Assembly: GCA_036872755.1 (NCBI GenBank)
Contig: JAVHNS010000005.1
Location: 2,046,001-2,110,000 of the forward strand
DNA: 64,000 nt
From: Orbilia blumenaviensis
Taxonomy: Eukaryota > Ascomycota > Orbiliomycetes > Orbiliales > Orbiliaceae
Direction of reading: 5' to 3'
In this document: positions 1-12,184 of the stretch, one piece after another
Position numbering within the stretch: position 1 is the first letter of the stretch
Layout of the letters: each line of letters starts with the position of its first letter
The notes under the pieces: model-generated
Database searches by the model: none
Told to the model about the DNA's origin: nothing
Seen by the model: the letters and a program-made list of their open reading frames with translations, nothing else
Translations under genes and position numbers: made by a program

Positions 1-1
1 G

Positions 2-2590
2 GGCGGAATCCCCGGCCAGCCAGGGTACCCGCAGCCACAGATGGTAAATGGGCAGATGCCAAACGGACATATACCTCAGCAACAGGGGATCCCGATGCAA
101 GCTGGTCCGTCTCAACAACAGCAGGGTTACCAACTGGTCGACCAGAAGTCTGAGACTATCACAACCCAGTATGTGACTCTTCCGGATACGAAACATTATA
201 TGGATCCGGGTCCGGCTTCTCCTCCCCCTCTTCCAGATGGGTGGATGAGCCACCTCGACCAGGCCTCAGGCCAATACTATTATATCCATATCCCTACTCA
301 AAGAACACAGTGGGAGTTCCCAGCGCCAGAGACCGGTATCAGTTTGATGAGTGGGGGGCCAGTCTCCCCAGGATTCGGTCCCATGTCTCCCGGTGTTATG
401 TCGCCAGGTCTCTTCTCCGAGGCTATGATGAGCCCTGCACCTTCGACTTTTGGAATGCAAATGACACTACCACCAGCCACTCCGGCACAAGTTCCTATTA
501 ATATTCCTGGTGTTTCTATGTTTAAAGTTGCACCCAGCAATGGCGTTTATTTCGGTCCTCATCTGAGATACACCAATATGGACCTCGAACAGGGTATTTG
601 GCTGGGTTCTATTTTGCTCGTTACGGCTGTTGAGCCGCCCACAATTCATTTGCATCAAACAATCGACCTCTCGCCAAACCCAAGGCAACTGGAAGGACAC
701 CCGATTTTCGCACATAAGAATTGGACTTTCTACAGATATGACATTGATATCAGAATGGCCGAGGCCCCCACGAAATGGACATACGCTGTGACATCCCTAG
801 CGGGATGCACCAGGTATGAATTTTTGGTAGCAGCGAAACAAGACCGGAGTTGGAGGTTTATTGCTCACAGTTGCAATGACTTTTCTCCATCTTATCCACA
901 GCAAGAAAGATCAAAAATCGGTGGCTCTGGTTACATGTGGAAAGATGTCATGCAGAAACATATCGAGGTTGGGGGCTTCCACTGCCAGATTGGTGCTGGT
1001 AATCAGGTTTACGCTGATAGGATGTGGAAGGAAATTCCACTACTCAAGGTACGAGATATCGAACATCTACTACTTAGGGTTATGCTTACGTCATAATTAG
1101 GATTGGCTTGATTTGAAGGGTAAGGACGTCAGGAAGGATGCGGCATGGACAGCAAGACATGAAGAAGATGTCCAGCACGCTTACTTCCACTATTATACCT
1201 CTACATTCGACCAACCCCATATCCGAGAGGCCTGGGCACAAATCCCACACATTTGTCAGATTGACTCCCATGATATGTAAGTTTATAACTGTTGCTTTTC
1301 AAATATCTGGATTATTCGCTTACAAATCTATAGTTTTGATGGCTTCGGTTCGTATCCAGAATACATGCAATTTTCCAACATGTTCAAAAACATCGGCAGA
1401 ATAGCGCTCGACTGGTACCTCCTGTTCCAGCATCATACCACGTTGAGTATTTTGAAGGCAGTTCCAGATGACAGAGATCTGTTCAGTGTTACGGGGACTG
1501 GTTGGCATTTTATCAAGTATCTCGGACCCGGCTTGGCAGTTGTTGGCCCAGATACCAGATCCGAACGAAACCCACATCAAGTTATGGCTGGACCTACCTA
1601 TCAGGGGCTCTTCCCGAGGATAGCGACCCTACCGTCCTCAGTACAGCATGTGCTATTGATTCTTTCGGTGCCAATTATCTTCCCAAGGATGGAAATTGCA
1701 GAATCGGTAGCCACGACTATGCAAACTGGTAAGAAGGCCGTAAATGGACTTTTCAATATGACAGGAAAAGTTGCCGGAGGTGTTGCCGGGATTGTCGGGG
1801 CGAAGGGTCTAGTTGGAGAAGGCTTCAACAGTGTCAAGAGGGCAGTCGGAAAGACTGGCATGTTGAGCAACGTTGTCTCAATATTTGGAGAGGTCGACTT
1901 GCTTGATGATCTTAGAGACCACTGGACACATCAATCCAAGGTAGGATTTCACATATGTCTAACTCGATTAGGAAAACTTGCTCATATATTACGTAGGATC
2001 TCGAACGAACATATCTCATCAGGACATTGCAAGGAATTGCACATGCCCGTGGTATTCGGTTCACATTTTTGAGTGGAGGTAAGCTATGCACGGATCGATT
2101 AGTCCAATAGGATCATCTTCTAACGAGCTCTCTTACAGATGTCCAATGCTGTGGTGCAGGCCTTGTGCACGATCCGTCAAAGCCGGGTGATCATAAGACC
2201 ATGTACCAGATCATCTCGTCAGCTATCGTCAATGGCCCACCGTCTAATATGATGATGAAACTCCTCAATAATAACAAGCAATTATTCATCCCGCAGAACG
2301 GAATGAGGAGCACTAATACCCCAAGCGACACCAAAGAAGATATGATTGAGCTCTTTGGAACAGATATCAACGGCACCCCGCGTGCTGAGAAGAAGCTCAT
2401 GGCTAGAAGAAATTACACTATCTTCGCCGCTTATGAGACAAACCAGGTGGAATATATGCAGCCTACCCCTGAGAAATATGTGCCACCGTTGAGTCTGGCC
2501 GTAGACTTTATCATTCAGGGTGATGGAGTTTACTCGACTACCAGCAAATATGGGCCAATCGTTATCCCGAGATGCGAATACGGGTATTAA
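2..2590 (+). CDS. WW domain / PhoD-like phosphatase protein (5' partial)
   Basis: The reading frame is open from base 2, so the gene starts left of the window. Five exons splice cleanly: 2-1048, 1101-1276, 1334-1940, 1997-2078 and 2139-2590 (787 codons plus stop). The N-terminus is rich in Gln, Pro and Gly. It is followed by a WW domain (LPDGWMSHLD then QYYYIHIPTQRTQWEFP, bases about 230-330), a module that binds proline-rich partners. The rest resembles the fungal PhoD-like metallophosphatase family: HDIFDGFGSYPEYMQFS at exon junction 2/3, DDLRDHWTHQSK, then FLSGDVQCCGAG across the last junction. The family is predicted to hydrolyse phosphate esters with bound metal; the substrate is unknown. 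No signal peptide can be judged because the 5' end is missing. Convergent with the F-box gene at 3006-4697. Confidence 0.85.
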
Positions 2591-3005
2591 GCGGAACGGT
2601 CTGGCCGTTCGAGTAGCGGGGGTCTCTGATAATCATAGGGACTCCATTGTGGGGAGGTAATTTGACAACATATCTACATTCTAGTCCGGCGTCTATTCCC
2701 TTATCTTCATATCTCTTTTCCATTTATTTTGCATTTTTAGATCACATTTAACGACTCACATCTTGATGTACATCCTTTTCCTTTCTTTTGCATCATGGAG
2801 CCTCTCTTTCCCACCTTTATTTCTCTCCCCTTCATCAGTCATGATTTTGGTGTTGTTGCCCTTTAAGCTTTTACTATATGTTTATAATTGAGCGCTATCG
2901 AGGATACTGAATTAATGTAGCGTAAATTCAACCTTCTAATTGGTATTGAATTTCTTAAGTAATATGTATAATACAAAAATGCTCTAGCTATTGAGGGCAA
3001 ACAAT
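2591..3005. other. Convergent 3' intergenic region
   Basis: AT-rich and T-rich stretch between the stop codons of the PhoD-like gene (+) and the F-box gene (-). It must hold both 3' UTRs and polyadenylation signals. I see no gene in it. Confidence 0.6.
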
Positions 3006-4697
3006 TTATGCATTCTGTGATGTGAGGCTAGCACCATCTGAATCTGGGTAGCCACGAAGTCTATGTCTCCAATATGGAGTGTCATATCTCCATTCTACTT
3101 CGGAATCGGCTCCTTCATCATCATCCGCATCGTTTTCCTCATCAGGCATCTGTCCAGTATTCCACTTGTCGTCCTGGCGTGCCTGCATACACCAATCATC
3201 GGCTTGTATTTCCTCAGGTGTATACGTGGCTTCCCTCCATTTCAAATCCCACTCACCCCAGTTTTTCATAATTTTGAAATGCAAAATATCCGCATCCTTA
3301 TATGTTGGGGTATTCTTTCCCTTTTCGGTGTACCGTATCCTACTCACGAACATGACTTCCTCTAAGTCATCGAGGCCGGCGTTTATCCAGCTGTTAACGG
3401 CGTGTTTTAGCCTCCACTGAGGAACGAGTTTATCGACCCCGTTTTCTTCCATTCCGTGGTATTCCTCTGCCGGCCAAGGGAGTCTGACTCGTTTTAGATA
3501 AGGAAGCCGAGAGAGTCGTTTGTAGATTGCTTTCCCCTGTGGTATGCTGCCGCCGTATCCTGCCAATCCGTCTATTCTTAAGTCCTCGACGTGTGGGAAT
3601 CGTTGATGTAAGTACCAGAAGTTGCGGTTGCTAACGGTGTAATCAATCGTAATCCATAGCTCTGTTACGTTCGGGTAACATATCTTTTCGAGGTTGTCGT
3701 ATTCTCTTTGCCGGCCGCTACCAAAGCTTTCGTCGAATTTAACACCGCAGTGTAGCCTTTCCGTCGATATTTTGAGTTTCTTGAGTGTAGCGGCGGAGAA
3801 TTGGATGATCATGAATGGGTTGGTGTAGACTGATGAGTTGTCCTCCATATAGAAGTAGGATTCTTTTCGGATAGAGGCTTCTTCCAGTGCTGGTGGGAAT
3901 TCGATGGTAGTTGAGACGTCTCGATGGGACCAGTCCCATTGCTTTTTCAGTGGGAAAAGAAAACCGTCTTCGTCGTCCTTGTGTTCCTCTAGGTATGCCT
4001 CTAGCCGCCTTCGCTCGTCCGAGTCGTACTTATATTGGTTTTCGTCGCATTCTACGGATAAAACTTTGAGGTTGTCGTACATAGGATATAAAGAAATCCG
4101 GTCCAGTATGGCAATAAACAAGGGTTCTCGGATATGGTGTGTGGCGCCGAATGGGATATGTAAGCTTTCCACTCCTGTGAAGCTCTCCAGGACTTCGGTG
4201 TATAGATCTGCGAGAACGAGGGTTTGTAGAAGACGACGTTCGTTGAGGCCGGTGAATGTGATATGTCTGTTCAAAACGATGTAACAGAAAAGTTTCAGTC
4301 ACTGATGTCTACATATATACTCAAAGTACTCAAGTATACACATCTTTGTTTTAAAAAATTGTTTCTCTTTCTTTTTTTTTCGAGGGAGAGAGAGATATGA
4401 TGCATGGTGGAAAGAGGCCGAGTGGGGTCGAGGTAGGTTAAGATGTATCAATATGTTGGCTACATACTTGACATTTGTTCGTAAATGGGCGAGATAGCCG
4501 CCCTCTTCGAATGCCGCCAGAGATTCTGCTGATAATTTGACTCTGCGGAATAGAAACGGATGGATCATTTGGCGATAGGGGAAATTTAAGTGAAGAGCTT
4601 TGAGGTCGCGTGGGGAGAGATCCGGGAGAATCTGAAGCCACAGCTCGGGTGGCAAATGTAAACTCCTTCTCGGAGAACTCGATTTTCTTTCTTCCAT
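3006..4697 (-). CDS. F-box domain protein
   Basis: Two exons: 4697-4468 and 4266-3006, with a 201-bp intron (donor GTATGT, acceptor TTGAACAG); 496 aa. The start MEERKSSSPRR is the first ATG before the F-box. The F-box lies at about residues 15-45 (LPPELWLQILPDLSPRDLKAL), followed by HPFLFRRVKLS. The splice joins RTNVKHITFTGL, a segment typical of fungal F-box proteins just after the box. The C-terminal 400 residues show leucine-rich spacing (VTELWITIDY, HVEDLRIDGL, YLKRVRLPW), suggesting degenerate LRR-like strands that bind substrate, and end in an acidic stretch. F-box proteins recruit targets to SCF (Skp1-Cullin-F-box) ubiquitin ligases. The specific target is unknown. Confidence 0.8.
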
Positions 4698-6628
4698 TTT
4701 TGCGATACGATCACAAAATGATACTGATAAAAATTCTTTTAAAAGTGGTGAGGGGAGTTGAAGTGGGAATGAAATATCAATCGTTATCAAAGTTGGGATC
4801 TTGATCGGGCTTTTGAAGCTGAAAAGTCGAGTGGCGTCCGTAAGCTTCCAATATATATATCGACCAGGCCAGCTCCCCAGTTGACTGCCAGTAGGACGTC
4901 GCATGGCCTCCGACCCTTGATCCATGGTTAAGCTTCCGATTCAGGCAAGCCTAGCAGAAGCTCATGACGTTGCCGAAACAGCGTAAAACTGTCTTTCTGG
5001 AAATCCGTCTGAGGACGGAGGATTTGATATTTCTGCTACAACACAGGTTCATGTTCCTACTTGAGCAGTTAGTAATATTTTCTTTTTGAGGCGTACGTTT
5101 GCATACTTTTGTGATTGCTATCGATATCGTGCATTTTGGGAGGGGATTTTTGTTTACCAAGGTAGTGTGATACGAGTTTTGGCGGGGTAATTTCAAGGGT
5201 TTTCCGGCTGGAGGAGAAGCTTTGTGCCACATCTGCATTGCAGGACTCGATCCCAGCCACTCCATGATATTTCGGATACTATTGATATTTTGATTAATGC
5301 AACTCCTTAAATTAAATTAATTCCAGTATTTAGAATTTTATAGCAATAAATAGAATTTGCCAATTAATCGTTGCCACTTCGGTTAATTCGTTGCCATTTC
5401 CGCCAAACCTAGTTAGCATTCCAGATCAGAGGCCAGAGGTTGACACGCTTGTGATTTCAATACCGATACCTGCATATTGTGCTAATCGTAATTGTACACA
5501 TATAAGATGGTTTTGATAGGGTACGATTGGTCCCGGGTAGCAGCAACAGCTAACTCAGTAGCCAAGCATGAAATTGTAAAACTCTTTGCATTCCATAGGC
5601 AGCCCATAAAAGTTAAGGACTTCTGTAGGTCGTGCGAGTATAATATAAACATATCCAGCAAGTTTCAAGGGAATCACAATCACAACATCGGTATCCCTCG
5701 AGACAAGGTAGGTGCTAGGAGAATAGGCCTCCAAGCCAAATATTTCATTTCGATATCTATATCCCCGTACTACTTTAGTTTCCAGAATACGAAAATATTG
5801 GATTTAGATTTGTCGTACTTGTGGATAAAGAATTCAATAGAGTCATTAGCACCGAAGCATAGAATTATGTAGCTTATGTATTAGGCATGCAGTACCCAAA
5901 TTAACACGCATTCATGACACCATGCGGCCGCCAGCCTCCTGCATGCGCATCTAGCCTCATGGCTGGAGCCCAGAGCAAAAATACAACAAATAATTGTGTT
6001 GTTGAAGCTGCCACCCGTTCAGGCATGGTCACGGAGCTCGTGGAGTTGCAGAAAGATAAATCAATACTGAAGTAGTAGCTATTAGTAGATAATTACATAA
6101 AGGTACAATGGACAAGATGTTATATGAGTCCATCTATCGATTATCATAATGGTGTTGGGTTTTTGACTTAAACTGTGGGAAGTAGTTAGTGGAGAGGTGT
6201 CTATCTAGATTGGAAATATCGTGGCCACTCATTAGCACGCTGTAGCACGAGGTATCAGCTATTAGTATTTGGTGCTTACTAGCTGTTAGGTGTAATCTTG
6301 TGAGTATGGCGGTGTCAGGTAGTTTTCCTGGAGAATGTGGTGAGAGTGTAGCGTTAATGAGTGTTGCCTAGACGATAGACATAATACTCTGAGGCTTAGG
6401 GCATCACACTGACTATGCGTTTCCACTTAAATACTTAAGTATTAAATAACGGCGCCATATCCAGCATACAGACACCATCACCCACACAACGTAGTAACGA
6501 TCATCAACGCGCCTGACATCTACTGCACCGCCCGGAAACCGCGCATCTGCATCACCTAGCAACCGTACACCTCGCCAATACCCGCATTGACTGCCAATCA
6601 AAAAATTCAAGCAAAGCCCGAATACCAA
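4698..6628. other. Intergenic, no supported gene
   Basis: About 1.9 kb, AT-rich. It contains the promoter of the F-box gene at its left end. The longest ORF (5492-5872, +) has no domain or codon pattern I can support. No RNA gene or clear repeat was seen. Confidence 0.5.
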
Positions 6629-8175
6629 TGGCTGATGCCGATGGAAGACCGACTTGCATGCCCATTTTGGTCCGTGAGGGGGGTTCTGGCAACGACCATG
6701 GTGGATCAGCCTAGTTGGCTGAGAAGCCATATGAAGTCGTACCAGGCAGCTCGCTCCACAACATGCTTGAAATTGTAGAGCACATATTCCTCCAACTTGG
6801 TGGGATAGATATCTTAATAGATGTGGCTGAAGATATGTTTGGAGGGCACGGTTGGGACCGAGACAAGTCCCGCGATAATGCCTATAAATTCTTTGAAGAA
6901 GGTATTTTTCCGACTTTCGTTCTCGACCAAGACCGTGTTCTGCCCCGAACACTTGGCCATCATCTGAGAGCCTCGGATAGAACCTATGAGGTACCCGAAG
7001 AAAAGTGCATTTTTCTAAATGCCGAGGCAAGCATCCTATCCTTATATATTTTAGCTAACCTGTGTTGTATTTGCTTATTTTGCTTCCTGAGTTCGACAAT
7101 ATATGAAGAACAGTCGACGGGGGATATTCCAGGAAGCTTAACTGGTATGTACATGTTTTTGTCACAGCTGGCTAACAAATTTATGACTTTATTAGGCTAT
7201 CAAGCATGCTGAAGGGTTGGTGGACAACCATCTTGCCATTGGTTTAAGGATGGTGCACGCTGCTTGCCACGAAATTCCTCATGCCTTTATTTCTTTTTGC
7301 ATCTCAATTTGTAGAGAGGAAGGAGCCTTTCCTGCTTGCGACACGCCGCCTAGGTTGAACTACCCACATCGGCACGGGGTACAGGATATAGGAGAATCTG
7401 GTCTCTACGTTGATAGTAAAATCTGGGGCGGCATGCTATTTTACCGTGACCTGACCACGAACTGTGTATGAAAGCCAATCCTCATAAGTATCCCAAACCC
7501 TTCTTCTACTCATTTTGCTGCAGATCGGGTGGAAAAGAGTTCGAGTTACTCTTTGAGATACGAATTCGATTTAAAGGCTCTTTCTAACTTTCGAGTTTTT
7601 TCGTTAGGGTGGTATCCCATGCCTTTTTCGCCAAGAAAATAATCCAGAAAACTACTATATGCAATTGTCCTATGATCAGCTGTTCAGACTCTGCTTTATG
7701 AAATATGACGGTATGTTCTCCAAAATGCCATACGAATACTCAAAATATTATGTTGGGGTCCCCTCTAGAGAGCAGGACTAACATTCGGGTAGTGACGGCC
7801 TCGCTTCCTCTTCTTTTATATGAAGGCACGGATGGCGAGATGTTACGTGAGGCTGATGGAGGACTTCCATGTGAATTACGATCACTCCAGATCGGGTCTG
7901 ATGAAAAGGAGAAAAGCCCAGCTGCCAAGCGACCAAGGAAGAAGAACTCCAAGGGAAGCGCAGAAGAGCACGCACGGCCTGCAGTTGCCAAAGAGCCAAC
8001 GAAGAGATCCAAAGCCCAGGCACAAATTCAAACGCCAATAGTTGAAACGTCTGAGGAAGAAGATGCTGCACCCGAACAGACTGCTTCCACCAATGGGAAG
8101 CCCAAGAGGCGCAAGGTTAAGTCTAAAGCGCGAAGGTTTACCAGACCTAAAAAGCGTAGAGCTTTCACAGAGTAG
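6629..8175 (+). pseudogene. Probable decayed or multi-exon HEXXH (zincin-like) gene
   Basis: Several coding-like segments lie in order on this strand. 6629-6712 (MADADGRPTCMPIL) ends in an in-frame TAG. 6715-7035 follows (GSSLHNMLEIVEHIFLQLGG, DMFGGHGWDRDKS). 7190-7470 holds VHAACHEIPHAFISF and GESGLYVDSKIWGGML. 7620-7705 reads GGIPCLFRQENNPENYYMQL. 7705-8175 is a Lys/Arg-rich tail with nuclear-localisation-like clusters (AAKRPRKKN, KPKRRKVKSKARR). HEIPH fits the HEXXH zinc-binding motif, and the following G-E-S-G ... W-G-G segment resembles the downstream block of fungal HEXXH hypothetical proteins. I could not join the segments into one frame with consensus introns, so a frameshifted pseudogene and an intron-rich gene are both possible. 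Function not established. Confidence 0.35.
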
Positions 8176-8609
8176 TACTTACTTCTCTGGTTTATCGATA
8201 CTGTGTTTTATCTTTATATTCGCTACCTACCTAACACCTAGGTATCAATCACCTTTTATACCCCAAGTCGACTATTTTCTATGGCTACCCTTTTCGTTTA
8301 AAAGAATAAAGGTCTTATATAAGTATCGTCTTATGTTTACTTTAATTACTATCGGGAACCTGGTCAGTTGATCATGACATTACTGACTGGGCGTTTCGTG
8401 AGCCCTGTCACCAGCTGTTTATGGATTAATTGTTTAGCATCATCTTAGTCTTCCGGAATGACATTGCCTCATATGGCTTTTATTAAATATAGTTGAAGAT
8501 ATATACAGACCAAAACCCCAGGATACCAGCTACATGAGCTGTAATATTAAAGATATATTCGGAAAGACTCAAACACCCGTTGTGCAATGCTGTCACTTTC
8601 AAAAATACA
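8176..8609. other. Intergenic between 6629-8175 locus and ATPase gene
   Basis: Convergent intergenic stretch of about 430 bp, AT-rich. It should hold the 3' UTR of the P-type ATPase. No gene seen. Confidence 0.5.
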
Positions 8610-11600
8610 TTACCAAGAAATCCTAGCAAGAAACCCGTCAGGATTCTTCCTGACCGAATATTTCCTCGCCTCATCCACCATCAAAATGAAAAACCCGAAT
8701 GCAATAGGGAGGAACCAATGTTCTAAGGGAACATCGCCCGTACCAAGTACTTTTCTTAGAGGTGGGGTATAGTTGAAGAAGAAGGCCACAAGCAACGCAA
8801 ATACCATTGCTGGGAATAGCCAGATGTTTTGAGTCTCCTTGTTGAAGAGTGGTGGGTGTTGGAAAATACTGAGTCGGCGGGTGCGGATTGCCATGAGCAC
8901 GAAAAATTGCCTGTGTTGGGGTTAGCTTATCGAGTACATCTCTATGCTTTCGAAGATAGATGTATAGGAATCTCTGGAACTTACATAACAACCAGATTAA
9001 CGAAATAGATGGATGAGGCCTCGGCAAGGCGGTCTGCGACATAGTCTTCGTCGACTCCAGGAACGGGATTACCGAACCCGAGCCAGAGAGCACTGAAAGG
9101 AACTCCCTTGCGTTGAAGATACCAAAATGCCATTGCAAAACTGGTAAAGGTTTCTGTAAGACCGATAAGACCGTAAGCCTGTAATAGAAGTTTCCAATCT
9201 ACCAATTTGTCCTTCTTAAGATCTCTTGGAGGCCTCAATAGAACATCGGCTTCGGGAGCTTCGTAGGCAAGTGTGATAGCGGCAGCGCAGTCCGTTCCAC
9301 AGCAAATAATAATCATGAGGAAACTGCTGAGGATCTGTGGGATACCAAATATAACGGAGGTCATGACCGGCCAAAACTCGGAGAAAGAACCAGCTGGGAG
9401 GAGGTAGATAATCGTCTTCTTAAGATTATCGAAGACAACACGGCCATATCTGACAGCGGCAACAATGGCGGAGAAGTTTTCAAGGAGGACCATATCAGCA
9501 GCTTCGATAGCGATGTCACTTCCGCTACCCATTGCAATACCAATGTTCGCCTTCTTAAGAGCGGCGGCATCATTAACACCATCACCTAAGAGATGTTAGT
9601 TTCTATGATATAATATCCGTTTGCATTTATTTCAACACTTACCAGTCATTGCAACAATATTCTTCTCGTTTTGGAACTCTTGAACGATACGAATCTTCTG
9701 CTCAGGAGTCGTCCGGGCAAACACAATTTCGTCGTATTTGCAGAGATCTCTCCATTGGGCTTCATTCATTTCTTGGAGCTCGGGACCACTCAAAACGATC
9801 GCCTTAAGACCACTGGAAGTCTGTTCTGTCGTAGCTCGGTAAACGTTCTTTTCAGAGTCAATTAGAGAGATGGCTTGTTTGCTCAAGTTATCATATCCTT
9901 CTATGAGACTGTCATCAACAGTGATAATACCAATCTCCCGTGCGATAGCCTGGGCAGTAAGCTTAAAATCGCCGGTGACCATGAAGATTCTGATACCAGC
10001 TCCACGAAGTGTAGTGACCACGTAAGGAATATCGTCTCGAGGAGGATCAACAATTCCAACAAGTCCTACAAGACAGAGGGCAGATGCAGCGTGTTCAAGA
10101 ACCTCTGGTTCAATGGCGTTGCTATCCATAGATGCCTTGACATCAACCCGCTTAATAATCTTTCGTGCCAATAGAATGACTCGTTTGCCTTCCCGAGACC
10201 AACTATCTTTAATTGCCTCGATTGACTGCATCGCGGCTCTCTCAAGCGTGTGAGTAGAACCGTCAGACTTTGTGTAGTAGTGGCATCGAGAAAGGAGGAC
10301 GTCAGGAGCTCCTTTGATGAAGAGGACATAATCATCTGCAGCAAATTTACTTGCTTCGCCAGCAGGTAAAGAAGTGGAAATAGTTGCTGGATCGGCGACA
10401 GACATAAGACGGATCATGAACTTATTGTTGGAGTTGAAGGCTAGTTCGTACTCCTTCTTCCAGGCATTCCGAAGCTGGTGGACTGGGCCAAGGGTTTCTG
10501 AGAAGCGTAGGACAGCTTGGTCGGTAGCATCGCCATTGATTTTTCGTTGATGAATGGGGAGATGCATTGAAGCTGCGTCAAACTCTCCGGCATTGCAGAG
10601 GCCGGCGACAGTTCTAAGCTGGCTTAAAGCGTTACCAGGAACGGTCGGCTCACCCTCTGCTGTTCTCTTTTCCTCCTTAATCATTGTGGAAACTGCTTCA
10701 TCTGCGAGGATCTTTTCACCGCCGACGGAGCACTCAGTGACAAACATCTGGTTCTTTGTAAGAGTACCAGTTTTGTCGGAGCAAATAACCGAGACGGCAC
10801 CGAGAGTCTCGACTGTCTTCAAACTTTTGCAGAGGATCTTATTTTGACGCATGATGTTGGAGATGATGGATGCGCAAGCGACCACAGCGATAGGGAGACC
10901 CTCGGGTACGAAGGCAATGGCGATACTGACGATATCGACAATGAGAACGGGGATACTAATCCAATGTGGGTGATCCTTTCGAAGCCATCCAGCCCAAAGG
11001 CCAATAACAATGGCGTTGGATACAACCATAAGGCAGATGATAATGCCAACGAATCTCAGAATTTCTTTCTGAAGGGTCGTCCTTTCCGTATTTGGCGCAG
11101 CGGCAAGGGCTGCGATACGGCCAAAGATAGTCCTTGGACCAGTGGCGACACAGATTGCTAAACAACTTCCAGAAACGCAATGGGTACCTTGGAGGCCAAT
11201 ATTGCGAGTTTCCAATTGATTCCTATCGGTGCAGTCAAGTGTTGCAGGAACAGGTACAGATTCACCTTTAGATAAATTAGCACATGACCTCGATTAGTTT
11301 TGAAGACAAAGGAAATATTTATAGACCATACCTGTTAAAACCGAACGATCAAATTTAGCATCCGAAGAGACATCGACGAAACGCACGTCTGCGGGTAGTT
11401 TTGCGCCAGCTCTGATATAAATAACGTCTCCAGGAACTAGTTCTGTTGCCGATATTGTTGATTGTGTACCGTTGCGCTTTACAAGACAGTCGTCTGGAAT
11501 CATGTTGGTAATTGAAGCCATAACTCGACTTGTCGAAAAGTCGGCCCAAAAATTCATAAAAGCCTGTGCAATGAAAACAAGAAATATAACAATAGCAAGG

Positions 11601-12184
11601 GCCAAATTGGCGGTGGCAGGAGGACGTCCAAGAGGCTCGTAGCACACTGCGACCAAAATAGCACCAACGAGAAGAATGAGACCAAATCCTCCAAAGAAGT
11701 AACCAAAGATTTTCCTTGCCCATCGAGAAGGCGGCTTGGATGGCATGTTGCGTCCATACTCTTTCAATTTACGGTTAACCTGATCTGTAGAAAGACCCTG
11801 TTCAACTGAAGTTGAAAAACGTCGAAGAAGTTCGTTTGTGCTTATTGTATGGGAATCAGACTCTGCGATTTCCGCCGCTGTCTTCTTGCCCTTCTTGTCC
11901 TTCCGGGCGACCTTTTGGGGAAGCTGATAGTCATGTCTCGTGTCGTCGACGGCAACGGAAACACTACGATATTCGATGGGAAGGGCAACAGCAGGATCAA
12001 CAGATCTTCTACGTATAGACCCGGTCGACGATATATTCGAGGTAGTAGATATTTGACGTCTCAGACGAGAGCCATGGTTGCTGCCCTCGGCTTCTGAGAA
12101 GTTGATTCTGCGGGTAGCAGACAACTTCTCTTCATCGATTTCCTCGCTGCCACGCTCGGAGTCGAACGTACGACGAGTACTCAT
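8610..12184 (-). CDS. P-type cation ATPase, type IIC (Na+/K+-ATPase alpha-like)
   Basis: Four exons: 12184-11332, 11265-9643, 9585-8985, 8910-8610; 1,125 aa. Each junction restores a family motif: TG|ESVPVPA (actuator TGES loop), [15 protein letters not shown] (hinge) and [17 protein letters not shown]. Other hallmarks are the DKTGTLT phosphorylation site (Asp about 438), the PEGLP motif in M4, [11 protein letters not shown] in the nucleotide-binding domain, and [10 protein letters not shown]. The first 150 residues are charged and cytosolic with an N-terminal cation-ATPase motif region; four hydrophobic segments precede the P domain, with more after the hinge. Overall order and length match the Na+/K+- and H+/K+-ATPase alpha group rather than fungal ENA or PMA pumps. 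It would couple ATP hydrolysis to monovalent cation transport across a membrane. No beta-subunit gene is visible nearby. The ion is inferred, not shown. Confidence 0.9.

Noticed and set aside
5492..5872. 126-codon ORF
   Set aside because: Composition looks random, with no homology signal or splice extension.
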